A stretch of 64,000 nucleotides of DNA from Straminergon stramineum (Eukaryota > Streptophyta > Bryopsida > Hypnales > Calliergonaceae), in the NCBI GenBank assembly GCA_963920665.1, contig OY987268.1:10418501-10482500 (forward strand), in the 5' to 3' direction. A program made the position numbers and the translations under genes. The notes beneath the pieces are model-generated. The model saw only the letters and a program-made list of their open reading frames with translations, was not told the DNA's origin and made no database searches. Shown here piece after piece: positions 21,581 through 34,800 of the stretch (positions within the stretch are counted from its first letter, which is position 1; each line of letters begins with the position of its first letter).

Positions 21581-23698
21581 ATGGCCGGAAGGGGCAAGAT
21601 GGAGCCTTGGTCCCAGCACAATGAATATTCCTTTATGACTGAGTCTGAGTCTCCACTTGGTACGGATGGCGAAGCACCTTCTCTTCATGCTTTCAACACT
21701 TTCTCCAATAAGAGTCATACATAATGTAGTACGCGAATGCTAAATGTACGAGGAATTTCTGATGGAGTGTGTTTCCTCTTGCAGCAAGCTCGATGGCAGC
21801 CATCCCCACGTGTTTCTGGGATCAGATGCAGTTACAGAGCGAAGTCGACTCTAACAACTTGTTTGCCATGGCAACTCCACGTGTGGACAGAAGTCTTCAG
21901 CCCTCGACTCCTTCATTTTATTCTTATGCTACTAGTCAAGGTATTTATGTGACCGAAGCATCTTGAATATCGATCATGGAATATCATTTGATCATTCATT
22001 CATCTTTGTAGACTCTCTAACATACTAAGTAATTCATCTTTATGTGTCCACATTCTAGTTAATCTTGACCATTTTCTTTTTTCATATGAAGGGTACAAGA
22101 TCTAACATTATTTCTTCATTTCTCTCTGATGTTTCAGGCAGTGACAGCACTGGGTCATCTTCGTATAGTGACCAGCAAGGAGATCGATACAAGAGGCGGC
22201 GTATGCTGCAGTTCACCGGAGTAAACACAGGTGGTTTTGCTCAAGACTCACCTCCTCCTTACGAGACTGTCATCGGCTCTCCTACAAACACCTACTCTTC
22301 GTACTCCTCGTATTCTTCGTCCTATGGGGTAAGGCTTCTCTCCCTCGCACGACCTGCGCTTGTTTGATTTTTTAAGGGATTACTATAATGTCTAAGTACG
22401 AAATTGCTATAATTGGATGTATTTTGGAATATTTTATACCGTTTATCTAATTTATGGACCGTGCGTTCTTTGTCAACAGGGCTCGCCTCTTTCCTCAGTA
22501 TATAGTGGCGATGACTACATGTTGCAATCATATGGCTCTCCTGGTCAGCCAGCTTCTTCGTGGTTTACTGGAACTGGTGAGACCAAAATCTCTTTTATTC
22601 CACTTCTACTGCGGAGATTGTGGCAACAGATTGTGTGCCACATTTCCAGTTGATGCTGTTGGGACTCTTTGGGACACATTCCAGTCAGGATTCATTGTTC
22701 TTACGGGAGTCTTATGTCTGTCTGCAGATGCTTCAACCTCTAGTATGCTTCCCAATGCTCAACAATCTGTTGACAAATGGGCGTCTCTACATTCGTTCGA
22801 TAAGAATCAGTCCTACAGTGCTCCAGTGCAAATGTATGTGTCATGATAATTTTGTTCATTTCACTCGCACCATGATATTTTACAGCAATAACAGATCTTC
22901 AGAACGTGTGATGAAAGAGCCTAACCTGAAAATTTTGTCTAGATTGCAACGACATTGACTGTTTGCTTGTGCCCTAATATTCAGGAAATCTCCCGTGCTC
23001 CCGCTTGGCTCTTACGTTCCAAGTACTTTTGGAGATGTTTATGCTCCACAACCTTGGAAACGACCACCTCCGCCCGTGCCACAGTCTAGTTTGTCCCAAC
23101 AGCAACTTTCACCTCTACAATTACCATACCAGCAGCAATTCCAGCAAACTCAACCGCGACAGTTGCAAGCAAAACTAGAAGATGGTCTATTGCAAAGTTC
23201 TCTCACTCCTTTCTCAAGACCCCCTACTCCTGGTAAAGCTCTACTTAGTCATTTCGTTTGAGCCCTTTTTAGAGTCCTCAATACAAACCCCAGATAAGCC
23301 TTCGCGTTGAAGATTGCACCCGTTTAATATTTGCGTATGATAACGTGCACACATTCTCCTACGCGTATCATTTTTATTGACGATTGACAATGTGGACTAA
23401 TGCAGGTCGGAAGTCCTGTTCAGGTCCCAGTAGATTCAAAACGAAGCCGTTAATACCTATTGCATTGCCGTTTGCAATGTTGAAACCATCTGCTGCTCAA
23501 GGTGATGTGACCTTGAATGATATCAACAAGCTATTGTTGAGCCCCCCACCAACACCAACTGATAGACCATTTCCCATTGATGAGAAAAGACCTCCTACTC
23601 CTCCAGGAGCAGGCCTCTCGGGAAAATCTGTTGTCGCGTGCACGAAGATACACACGGAAGGTGCTGGCACCATTACCATCATGAGGACGAAGGGGTAA
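21581..23698 (+). CDS. XRI1: XRI1-like DNA repair/meiosis protein
   Basis: Seven coding exons join in frame with GT-AG introns: 21581-21659, 21785-21940, 22138-22328, 22480-22576, 22728-22833, 22985-23232 and 23406-23698. They give 389 residues. Family marks as I know them are a Trp-rich start (EPWSQHNEYSF), CFWDQMQLQ, an acidic/Phe stretch leading to ATPRVD, the basic motif KRRRMLQF (residues 97-104), and the C-terminal block VACTKIHTEG...TITIMRTKG ending exactly at the stop. In Arabidopsis, XRI1 is X-ray-induced, binds MND1 and is needed for meiosis and double-strand break repair; the role here is inferred. Residues 120-142 are Ser/Tyr-rich, and exon 6 is Pro/Gln-rich. Start choice is uncertain: ATG at 21581, 21599 (best context, AAGATGG) or 21485 are in frame. 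The protein is longer than the Arabidopsis one. Introns are 125-197 bp. Confidence 0.85.
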
Positions 23699-24545
23699 AT
23701 TACAGATATCTTCTCCCTGTCTCTTCATTTTTAGCGCTTGGAGAGAATTATAATGGATATGCCGTAAGGCACCAACCACCCTGCACGACGGATGCCGGTC
23801 TGTCCTGCCGCCTTGAACCAGTTCCTTCTCATACATGGTGTACATCTTCGAGAAACGGCTTGGCGCAAGACAGTCGATTGTATAAGTATTCCCGCTTCCT
23901 TACCCGTTGATGGCTTTGTGGTACTTCGAAGAAGACCTTGAGGCGTTTCAACTGAGATTACTGTAAATTAGCGGAGGCTCTCATGTATTCCTCATGGTTG
24001 AAGAGTGTCTCTTTAGTAGTCTTGCATAGTTAGAATTTTGGAAGGGACCGATTTGTAAATTAGTATGCCGATGCATAGACGCACGCATCGAACATCCACT
24101 TATTTGTTCCATTCAATTGCACAGATTCGAGTGCATCATTTTCTATCCGACCACCTCTCTCGATAGAGGACTGGCTGTGGGTGGAAAATATTCAGATGTA
24201 GAAGTGGCCATTTTTATTCAGATGATCTGCCGTTATTGGTTTCATGACCAATTGACCGTGCAGTGCTGCTTTTCAATCCGGAGCCCCAGTTACTTTTCTC
24301 CTTTTGAATGCCATTTTCATGTGGAAGTGAGCTCGTGGATCTTGCATAGTCTATGACATTGTTGCACAGTTGCAGTGCACCTCAAACGTTGACTCTTGGT
24401 GGATTGGAGTAAATGCCCTTTGTCGCAAACGAGAAAGATAAAAGAAGTAAACCCTGAAAGAACGGGTCTACGACTCCTAAGACTTCGGGAACGGGCCTAA
24501 AAGATTTCGGAGACTTCGGAGTTGAATTTCAAAATCCTTCACTCT
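23699..24545 (+). other. 3' UTR and downstream flank of XRI1-like gene
   Basis: The region after the TAA has mixed composition and no further exon. T/A-rich plant-type end signals occur (for example TTTGTAAATTAG near 24052), but the cleavage site cannot be fixed. It ends at a retroposon insertion whose target duplication begins at 24537. Confidence 0.4.
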
Positions 24546-24919
24546 TCACGCGCGCGTGGCTTGGTTGAAAGCCAAGAAACTGTGTGAACTTTATCCGGAT
24601 AAGACTGATGTCTTCTTAAGGCGTTTTGATAACACCTGGTTGGAAACCAGGTTCTTTGGAGAGCGATCCCGTCTGTCGTTGCATTGGAAGCTGGTTCCTC
24701 CTGAGATGGGGAGCTTCGACTGATTGGTTTCGATTTGTTCTTTTCAGTTTGGTGACAGCCTTCCTGTGAGCTTTTGGCTCTTCTGGTTTGGTTGGTCTTT
24801 AGTTTGTCTGAAAATTTAAAATTTTGCCGCTGGGGACTTGCTCCCTTGGTTCTTTGTTCTGTTCCCTCTTTCAATGGAAATTGTCCATGTGTTTCGAAAG
24901 AAAAAAAAAAAAAAAAATT
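24546..24919 (+). mobile_element. 5'-truncated LINE-like insertion
   Basis: A 374-bp insertion is flanked by CTTCACTCT (24537-24545 and 24920-24928) and ends in a long poly(A) (24900-24917). Its first part reads as the end of an open frame, with AWLKAKKLCELYPDKTDVFL and a later LSLHWKLVPPEMGSF before TGA at about 24719-24721. An untranslated tail follows, ending in the same ATGGAAATTGTCCATG sequence seen at 5869. This fits the 3' end of a non-LTR retrotransposon, but the protein piece is too short to identify a domain. Confidence 0.65.
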
Positions 24920-24928
24920 CTTCACTCT

Positions 24929-25572
24929 GTTCTCTCAATTTGTGTCAAAAAATAAATCAAAAAATCCTTCACTCTGTTCTCTCAATTTGTGACCATTTCT
25001 AATAATGCGACCTCACATCAGTAAGTAATACAAACTACCTTTTCCATCTTATAAGATTCCCTAAAGTCATTTATCAGGCAAGAACGTCCTTTGGCATTTC
25101 GCAGTTAAGTTGACTCTCAATCGTTGCTTGCTTCGGTTGGTGAATTCAGTCTCCTACAAGTAACAAGAATTTCAGACATAAGAGAGTGTTTGTCAAACCT
25201 CACTATGATTGCTTTGCAATTTGCAATGTGATTCCTTATTTTCCAAAGTGTTATTAGTTCCCTCGAAGAATTTTGAAGGGAAATTCCAAAATTTCTTTTT
25301 TTGATTTTGTTGCCCACATCCAGCATGCCTATTGACTTCGATCAAAATTGAGTCTCTCACCTCGTACGTAACTTAATCATAATTCCAAGGCAGAGGACCC
25401 GAAGTCCCTAATTGAACCAATGGCATTCCTGCAGTTTCTTCAACAAATTTAATGCTGTTAATCAAAAGGGATTTCGTCCCCAGGCCCTTGGAGACCAATA
25501 ATTGTACATCCTTTTCAATTAAAGTAAAGCAGTGTTTCTACAGTGCTGACAAAAAAACAATAATCAAACCCA
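24929..25572. other. intergenic, short tandem duplication
   Basis: A 24-bp sequence beginning TTCACTCTGTTCTCTC occurs at 24921-24944 and again at 24968-24991, separated by an A-rich stretch. It includes the target duplication of the preceding retroposon. Nothing else is recognised. Confidence 0.4.
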
Positions 25573-25581
25573 ATAATTAAA

Positions 25582-25851
25582 GGAGGACGCTAAATCCTGC
25601 AAACGAAGTGGGCCCCCGGAGGGACAGATTTACCATGGGGAAAACGCAGGAATTTTTTTATTTTTTGCACATTATTTTTTTGGCAAATTCCGAATTCATA
25701 TTTGCAATCAGAGACCCCAAATTTGTAGGGAAAGGTTCAGATCATACCCTAGACGCGGCTCAAAATAGGGGGCAGTTTTTACTTTTACCCCTGGGTAAAA
25801 CACAAAATGCCCCAGCGGGGCCCACTTCGTTTGCAGGATTTAGCGTCCTGC
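25582..25851. mobile_element. Mutator-type miniature element, copy U2
   Basis: A 270-bp element has long inverted ends starting GGAGGACGCTAAATC and ending GATTTAGCGTCCTGC. It is flanked by the perfect 9-bp direct repeat ATAATTAAA (25573-25581 and 25852-25860). It is the sibling of U1 at 4170, sharing ACCATGGGGAAAA and the GTGGGCCCC arms. The intact duplication and near-perfect arms suggest a younger insertion than U1. Confidence 0.8.
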
Positions 25852-25860
25852 ATAATTAAA

Positions 25861-28628
25861 CCCCTGCTGGAGAGTCCATTCAGTAGATCAGATGCACTAC
25901 CTGACTACCAGTATGTATGTACGTACGTAGTTAATTCATCTGCGTATTAAAAGAGCAGGTGGAATTGGCTCTTCAATTCATTCCTTGACATTAAGTAGCG
26001 TGACATTATTTGCTTTAAATTACATACTTTCAATCGTCATTAATACTACAATCTAGCAAGTTACATAATACTACTCTGCGTTGGACTTCAAGTCAAATGC
26101 CAATGTTAGACTTGCCTGATTGATCTCTTTTCCCAAATGGTGGAAAATGAAGCTCTTGCAAGCCTATCAACTGCAATTGCCTCCCAGCCTCACTAAATTT
26201 ATCTTATCTTACTGTAGAAGGCAGTTGCAGATTTAGAATTGATGTGCAATGGAATGGGTGTGCACCTTTATTAGAGGTGTTTTTTTTAAAGGAAATGAAG
26301 TTGTAAAGTGCCTGAACTTTAGTGCTACAAAATTATTGAGGCGATCTTCAGTTAGCTGTTCTTTAGGGGATGAATGTACTGTAACTTACATAGTTTCCTG
26401 CCCTTGTGTTGCAGTGAAATTCTGTTTCATTTGTTTCCAAAAAAAATAAAAATGGACATAGTTTTTCTTTGAAGAAATAATTTTTTTTTAATTCATATTT
26501 CAATGCTTCTTACATGTCCATGGGCATAAATAGCTTCATCTCTTCATCAAGGATTTTTTTTTTTTCAATTGCCCAAAATAAATGAGACGGAAGAAATAAA
26601 ATCAAAAAATTGCAAAGAAGTATTTGGTGATGGCAAGATCCCCATTTTCCTCATGAGATGTAATTGATTGAGTTCTTAGAACAACTCCACCGTACAGTGA
26701 AGCACATGCGCAACCAGAACCGGTGCGTGAAGGTAGTGCTTTAGAGCCTATTGCACCATTGCCTAAGGGTTTCCGGATTTCTTGGGCAACGCTACAAGGC
26801 TCCATCCACACCATTTTCAAGGTCTTTTGAGACCACGCAAGAACTCACGCAATGACTCGATCCTTTGACTATGGAGGAATCATTCTCTTTCATGACATCA
26901 TTGATGATGTAAAACAAGTTGGATAAGGTGTTGCCGAGGGATGAAGTGTGGATTGCACTGTGGTAGTTCCAAAAGAAGCCAAGATAGAACAAATGTCCTG
27001 TGATATCACTTTGTTAAAACCATTTCACTGTTCATTCTACATTGATGTGGTGGAGTTGCTCTTATAAAGTGTTGGGGATGGTATGGCTGTGTATTTCTTT
27101 CATTGGGAGATGATAAAGCACTTTCTTTATTTGTCTCCTATATGTTTTATTGCAAGTCCACACATTTATGTATTGTAGAGTATACAAAGGTCTAATTCAG
27201 CACATAAGTGCCAAAATTGAATTTTCCATGCCAAATTCTCAAGGGTCCACATCACCTCATTCATTCAGAAGATGACATGTGGACCTATTTTTTAAAAACC
27301 AAAATGACTTGTTAATTTATGCCCAATTTGGCCATTGTAGCCTGACTTGTAGCCGCTGTGGCTGCCCTACAGTAGTGGCAATGGGGGTTGGCCAGTATGG
27401 GCATCTGCAGAGAACCAATACTGTTTCCCATGCAAACCCCAGAATCCGGCTATTTTGATGGGCTTGTTAGGGGGGGGGGATATCCCTCAGTGGCCTACTT
27501 TGCAATATTATTATTAGAAGGAAAAGCCCACAAGTCATTTGTGGAACATTTGAAACATGTGATGGAGGACATTAAGTTTGGAATTGTTTCCAGTAATTTT
27601 GGCATGATTCACAACGTCAATTGTGGGGACCAATCCCCTTCATTTGTAGGTAATAAGATCAACCTTTTCTGCAGAATTGGGGTAATTCCAGAGTGTCATT
27701 GATGGTGATTAAGTGAAAGGGATCATCAAATTGCCACCTTGAGTTAACCCCTAATAAGACCATTACCACCAAGCCTTGGCAATGGCACTCTAGGTTTGTT
27801 GTATTTGTAAAAAGAGAAAAATGGATATACACCATCTCCCTTCACAATATAAGTTGTGTCATTCTTCCCATCACTCCCATATATGCTTTGCAACAGAAGG
27901 TCTTCGAAGTGGGCAGTTTTACACGCATGCTAACTTGATCAACTTTGACTATGACCTTAGTGGAAGATGTGGAGGCAAGTGAGAGGTGTGAGAAGAAAGA
28001 GAAAAACTTTAGCAAGGACTTTAAGGGATGGTTGGTGGTGAGCATCAGATTTTAAGTGCACCGCCACATCTCACGAGGCAATAAGTGCCTCACTACTTCT
28101 TGATGTTGTGGTCAAATTGAGTGCAAGTGGTGGCAATACCCTAAAGGATTGTCTAGGCCCAAATGGTCTAAGGTTGGTTGGAATACATGCCAATTTTAAG
28201 GTAGCTCATTGGACTACGTATTTGCAAAATCTTGATTCTACAACTATGTTTGCAAAGATGGGAACTAAATTACTATGGAAAGAAAAAAAGAAATTGAGCA
28301 AAGACTCAGAAATTGTGCCTATGAGAAGTACACATTTTATGTATTTTGGTTAGGGCCTAGCTCTTGTATGTGTTCTTGACAGAGAGTTTGGTAAGTATGA
28401 TAGCAAGTATATTCACGAGACTAACAATTGGGGCAAAGTTAGCTATCAATTGTATTGCCAAAGTTTCCTTTTGCTACTCAATTATGCAACATTATGTTGT
28501 ACTCTAAAAATCTCATCACAAAAAAAACTTAGGAAGGAAGTCACAAAATATTGTGCATGTGGAAACTTCGCAAAAACAATCAAATACAAGCTTATTGAGT
28601 TGTATTGAACATCCTAACTTAGGGGTTA
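25861..28628. other. intergenic, no supported gene
   Basis: A retroposon-type tail (TTTGCAGTGAAATTC-like then A-rich, about 26413-26450) lies on the plus strand. The stretch 27186-27345 is the partner of the repeat at 11316. Frames of 60-104 codons between 26600 and 28350 have no recognisable domain and no consistent splicing, so I treat this as decayed sequence. Confidence 0.35.
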
Positions 28629-28898
28629 TGGTAGTTTGCTCTTAAAGTGCCTTTGAAGAACTAATTGCATTTAGGGGGGAAGTTAAATTCCTTGAAACAA
28701 TTTTTAGTCAATTTTCTTAGGAAGAAAAATGGAATTGGCATCTAACCTAAGTCATTTCATGTTTTTTTGGCCCTTTGTAAAATTAGTTACAAATTTTTGA
28801 GGTTGAAATGTAGTGGTTCATAAAATATATATTGTTGGTACATTGAAGAAAGAAAAGTGTACCTCTTTGATAGAGGTAACTTTTGGAGCACCCTACCT
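28629..28898 (+). mobile_element. TA-flanked miniature element, copy X3
   Basis: Ends TGGTAGTTTGCTC and, inverted, AGGTAGGGTGCTC lie inside TA dinucleotides (27-28 and 99-100 of the 286xx and 288xx blocks). The 270-bp body aligns with X1 and, reversed, X2, and shows an uninterrupted TA (28743-28744) at the M1 insertion site. Confidence 0.6.
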
Positions 28899-31800
28899 TA
28901 ACTCTTGTTTAGCATCCAATATTAATGGGAAGTGATGGTAATTCTAAAAGGGGTGAACCATAACATTGTTTACCAATGAGGCAAGGGTCTCTTTTGCATC
29001 CTTGAAAAGGGAACCCTATAATGAACAAAATTGTCTTATAGGGCCTCTAAAACAACCCCAATCCTTGAAGGAATTGAAAGTCTCTCCCATGCGTCTATGG
29101 AGGTATAATACTTTTTCAACATGTGGCAGACCGTTGCCTGGTTATACAATGATATGTTAATCAACATTTTAATTTTTAGCACCTGATTTTGGTACAAACT
29201 ATCACTATATTTGAAAAATTGAAAATTTTTGGGATGAAATTGCCCTACAAAATTCCAAAAAATATAAGGTTTGTCAATATTTGGATGAAGTTTATTAAAT
29301 TTAGATAACCTTGTGAATGAAAGTACATATGTAGTGGATGTCCAAAAAATGGATGATTGTTTTGACCCACATGCACTTTAATCCCTAAACGTCCTTATTC
29401 ATCTCAAAAATTGATGATTAGAGAAAAATCATTATAACGTGCTATTTGGAAGCATATTTTGGAATTGATACACAAATGAAAGTTGTAGATTTCATTTATA
29501 TGGTTAGATTCACTAATACTATTACCAATATTTTTTTATAAATTTTGAAAGAGAAATTCCAAAATTCCTTCAAAATTCAATTACATGCAAAATATTATCA
29601 TTTTTTGAGTAAAATTTGTTGGAATGGATTTGAAATGAGACTTTCTTCACATGGTGATTTTTTGAATTTTTTTAAATCTATGATTTCATTTTGGCAAATC
29701 CAGTTTTGAACTAAAGTCAATGCAATTTGACTACTTGACATACTTCCACATTTGTAATTTAAAAAATATATATTCTGGTAACTCTTAATTCAACTCTTAG
29801 ATAGGACAAAAATTTGATAACATAACTCCACAAATTAGAAAAAAATTTCATCTAGGTAGTTACAAGGATAAAACTCAAGTTTCAATTTGTTCATTGTCTA
29901 AAAAACGAACATCAAAGCGCTTAGCCTTTAAGGTCCATGCTACATTGCCAATAAGAAGCCAAAAATTAAACAATAGCATCAACTCGTAATTTCTCAACCA
30001 TTCAACTAGTTGTGGCTAATGTTTTAAAAAGTGCAAGTCATCCGATTAATATTCATTGAAGCTCCCAAAAGATTGTGCAATCACATCGATGGAACAAAGA
30101 AAGCTCTACAAGAATCAATAAAATATATTTTGGGGATGAATTATATTTTTTCATTTTTCATTTCAAAATTAACTTTTTCTCTTTAATTCAAGAATTTAGG
30201 TGGGTCAAAGTTTCTATAAATTAATTTTAAAAGTGCAAGTCATTGATCTTTAAATCTTGAATGTGTAAACTATTAAAATGTACAGAATACTTCAGCATTA
30301 GGTTTACAATCATTTTAAAATTGAAATTTTAATAATTTGTAATATCTCTAAACTTAAAACTTTGTTCAAATTGGATGAATGTTAAAAAATTTGCATTAAT
30401 ATAAATGATATAAAACTAATCTTTTTCAAATTGTGGAAGGTCTTCAAATACTACAATATAAACTTTTATTATATTGATAATACATTGCCATACTACAATG
30501 TATGCTAGAATTCTATAACATAACAACACATTATTGCGTATTTTCCCAATCGATACCTTGAATTAGGTTGTTTGTTTTGTTTTGTTGTTTTGTTTATTAT
30601 GTTGAGATTTCTTGGATCACGCATCCCCTGGTTGCATTCTTGGTACTGTCGGAAAGCCCTCAGCAAGAAAGGGTGCATGGGCTTTGTTTTGTGGTGTTTC
30701 AACCAACAATGTGAAAATTATTGAATTTCAAAGTTTATTTTAATGAAAAAATTAGAAAATTACTTTTACTATACTTTTGGTTGTGGCAAGTGCACATGGC
30801 ACACTAATATATATGATGAAGTTTGCATGCTTTGTTTTTTGAAAATCAAGCATTTGATATTTAGCTATTAGTATTGACCTCTAAATGTGTAAGAAGTACA
30901 CGAGTTAATGATAAGAAACAAGGCTAAGACATGCAAAAGCATATTTTCATTTACCTTGGATTATGTATAAATTGCATTTCTTAATCTTGAAATTCGTTTA
31001 ATAATTAAAAAAAAGTTATAGGATGCTTGCAATGCTAGAAGATTAGAACACAAAATTTGATGAAATTGGAGTATAATTGTTGTTGTACTAGGAAATTCTA
31101 AATGTCTAAACTCATTTTTTGCATCAAATTAGAATAGAATGTCTAGATGCATGCTGAGATCTGCTTCATTAGAAAAGTAGAATTACGTTGGTCTATGTAT
31201 AGCTATAAACTCAAACTCTAAAAGGAATCATTCAACAACACACAAACATTTTCAACAGATGTCTTTCAATTTCTAAAATTTGCTACAATGTGTCCCAATA
31301 AATGCATACTAAATTTTATGCACCAAGTGTACTTCCACTTTCTACAGTTGTAATTTATAAATGGACTTCTATATTTGTATAGCAACATTTGTTTGAGGTA
31401 TTGAAAACTACATTGAAAAAAAATGTTTGGGATATACTAGTAAGCAAGCAAGAATTTTTAGAATTTCTATACATTGTCAATTGTGTTTGATTGGTTGAAA
31501 TGGCATAGAGATTTGCATTTCCATTTTCAACATGTGCATCCTAGCTATTGAAAATGATTTACTCTAAAATTACCAACATTTAGGATGCAACAGTGCTATT
31601 TTGTGAGTATGCGAGTATGAGTCTATAAATGTTGAGCAAGGATTATGTGAGTGTTGAGCTCAAAAATTTGAAAAAGCATTAGAAAACTTAATAATATTTC
31701 TAAAATAGATTCCATCATAAAATTTGGATCAAAACTTACTATTCTTAGTAAATTTTAGTACCTAATACCATGGACCTATTACCGTGGACCTAATACTCTA

Positions 31801-34800
31801 GATGTGTAGAATTCGGGTGAAAATTCTAATTTTCAATCTTCCCTAGAAGTATACATTGTGAAGATGAAGAACCCAATTGATGTGAAAGATGAATGGAGAT
31901 GAAAATAAGTTTGTTTAGAATATTGGTTGATCATTGTTCTATAATAGCATGGACCCTCTTGGGGTCAATAGGAAGGGACCAATAATTTACTGTTGATGTG
32001 TTGTTGTTGGATTTGTTTAGATTTTAGATAAAAAAATGGTTGATAAGATTTCATTACAAGTGTGGAAAGAACTTAGCTGCACCAAGTTTCATTTTTGTTG
32101 ATCACTATCTTCTAGTTGCCTAGATCTTCTTAGGGCTACTGGGGGAGGTACCTACACTTATGTCTTAATGTGTTGGTAATTGGACTTAAAAAATATTATT
32201 AAGATTCTTAAGATTTTAAGAAAATATTTGGTTGATAGGGATTATTTGTATAAGGAATGAACTTAGTTACACTAAAATGTTGATTAGTTGATCATTGTCT
32301 TCTTGTAGGACCTCCTAGGGATCCAACTCTTATGTCTTGATCAGAGGGTCGTTTGATTGATCACTCCCCTCTCTCTACTTAGTACCCCTTGGCGCCAACA
32401 AGAGTCCTCCAATTATGGAATTTATTGATTTTTTTTTTCAATTTCCACAATTAGAGGGCTTTCCTTTGTGCCGAGGGGTATTGATTAACAAGAGGGGAGT
32501 GATCATAATAATCTAAATTTCAATGGAACAACCTCATTTGATTTCAAAAGAATCCTAATTAATTACCAATTTTTTTCTTTTAAAAATCTAGCAAAGTACA
32601 ATAAATGGGACATCAAGGGTGTTTAAGAGACCACGGTGATAGGTCCACAACAATAGTTATTAATAAAATTAATTAAAAATAGTGAATTTTAGCCAATTTT
32701 TTTGATGGAATCTTTGAAAAATTGTATGCTCACAAGCTCAAGCTCATAGGCTCACAAAATAACAACCTTGATTTAGGATGTAACTAATTCTAAGTTGAAT
32801 AAATTTGAAGTTTCAAATTATAAAAAGTGGTAATAATATTTATAACCAATAGTGATAGCAATTGTAAATCTAATTGTACAGTTGCAATTCACAATTCAAA
32901 ATCTACAACTTTTGTATACCTATCAATCGTCATAGACATGCACCCTCCATCATCTTAGATAACTTCTCTTACCTCTATAGGAATTTGTAGAAGTCAAATT
33001 TTTGTGAAGATTAGGTATATATTTCTTGGAGTTTATGGGACTCCTATAATATTTTATGAAATCATCAAGTGACTCTTCTAAATTAATTATGCAACTTCTT
33101 GAAGCCATTGAGTTCCCCCCATGATTTATTAGTGTCTCTTAGATGTTTTGGTTTTCTTTAAAGAAAATTCAAGTCTTAATGATAGTATATATTATAGGCA
33201 AGATGAGGGAAACCTCAATCTTGTCAACACAAGTCTTGGAACCTTTCTAGCTAAGTTTGTTTATTGTACTTCTTTATGCAATACACTATCTTGTACACTT
33301 ATGTCACCCTTCTTGTGCACTTTCTTGCAAACCCTTACAACCTCTTACAAATCTCTTTGTACCACCTCATAGTTTGCAACTCTTTCAACCTTCTTGAGTG
33401 AACCCTTGCAATTTCTTTGTACCACTTCCTTGTACAACTCTCCCAACTCTTGCTAGTAATTGTTTGGCTTTGAATCTATATTATTTTGAACATCAATCCC
33501 TTGTCCTTGACACTACTATTCTTCTTGTATTCTTTGTCAATACTTTGTCTTGTCTACTTCTTCATTATTATCCTTGGTTCTTTTGTCCACCATTTCTCTT
33601 GTATTATTTTTCAACACCTTGTTACGTCTACTTTTCTATATTTGACTGTGACTTCCTTGTCCTTGACCTAAACACCAAATTATTTTTTGAAGTTCACTTG
33701 GTTTTAACACATCTTTACTAAACTTCAAATCAAGACTTGACTTAGGGCTTTTGACGGTTAATGAATCGAATGATTGTGAAATTAAGTTTTGGTCATTAGA
33801 TTCAAAAATGAATGTGAATGAAGGTCGAGGTTTCTTTCATGAACCTCAATTCTTTCATTTTGTTGTATGTGTCAAAAACAAAGGAAAATTTTAGTGTTTT
33901 TGTATATAAAAAAATTGTACCTTTGAGTTCAAAATTACACCCATATAATTAAATTCATTATTTCTTTTAAATATTAAATGAAAATATTATAATTTATAAG
34001 AAACAAAACTATGTTGTAAATACAAAATAGATTATTTTGACATGAATTTTAGCTTAAATCATGAAATTTTGTAATATTTTGAAAGACATTATAGAACTTG
34101 CATAATCACACTTGGAACCTTGTAGCTCAGGGTGTCACTGTTAGATTTTTTTACCAAACAACGTGCAGTATAATATAGGGAGATATTAATTTGCAATATG
34201 AAGAAATTAGAATTTTTTTGAGGTAGATTATAGAATTTCAATTAATGTACACACAATTATAAATAAGATTCACATATAAATAATACCTCATATTTACAAA
34301 AAAATTCTAAGATAGCCTCAAAGATATGGATCCTAGAATTTTTTTGTTAGTAGAGTCAATTTGTACAAATTTTGACCTACTTTGTTGGATGAAAAATCGT
34401 ATAACAGTCCAACATAATGGATATTTTTTGTCCCTATATGACTTTATAGTTTGTTCTTCTCTTTTGCACTGATGTAGACACTTTGGATGCTTTGCATGTT
34501 GTTTCTCACTTCACTTTGGAGGTTTTGCTTGCATGCTTTGAATCTTGTTTTCCACTACGACACCAACTTCACTTCCCGCTTCCCCCAAAATGGTTTGAAT
34601 ATAGTATTTGAGCAAGCTGTTACTTTGAAGGTTTAGGGTTTATGGTGAGTTTCTCTTGTTGAATTCCCATATTGCAGTTTAGAATTTATTGCTATTGTTT
34701 ACAATTAGTGACTCATACTTGGGATTTGTGGTTTTATTGTCATATATTTGGTGTGCAATGAGGGATTTACTTTGTAGGTATTTGTAGAAACTTTAAGGTG

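Noticed and set aside
22417..22958. Frames of 78-130 codons between exons 3 and 6 of the XRI1-like gene
   Set aside because: They read through introns with clear splice sites and are in the wrong phase for the family sequence.
27388..27702. 104-codon plus-strand frame starting MASMGICREPILF
   Set aside because: No family recognised, no supporting exons, and it lies in a decayed repeat region; retained only as a remark in the intergenic entry.
33148..33721. Overlapping Leu/Phe/Thr-rich frames up to 107 codons
   Set aside because: They arise from a pyrimidine-rich stretch with recurring CTTGTAC and CTCTT words and look like membrane proteins only through composition.
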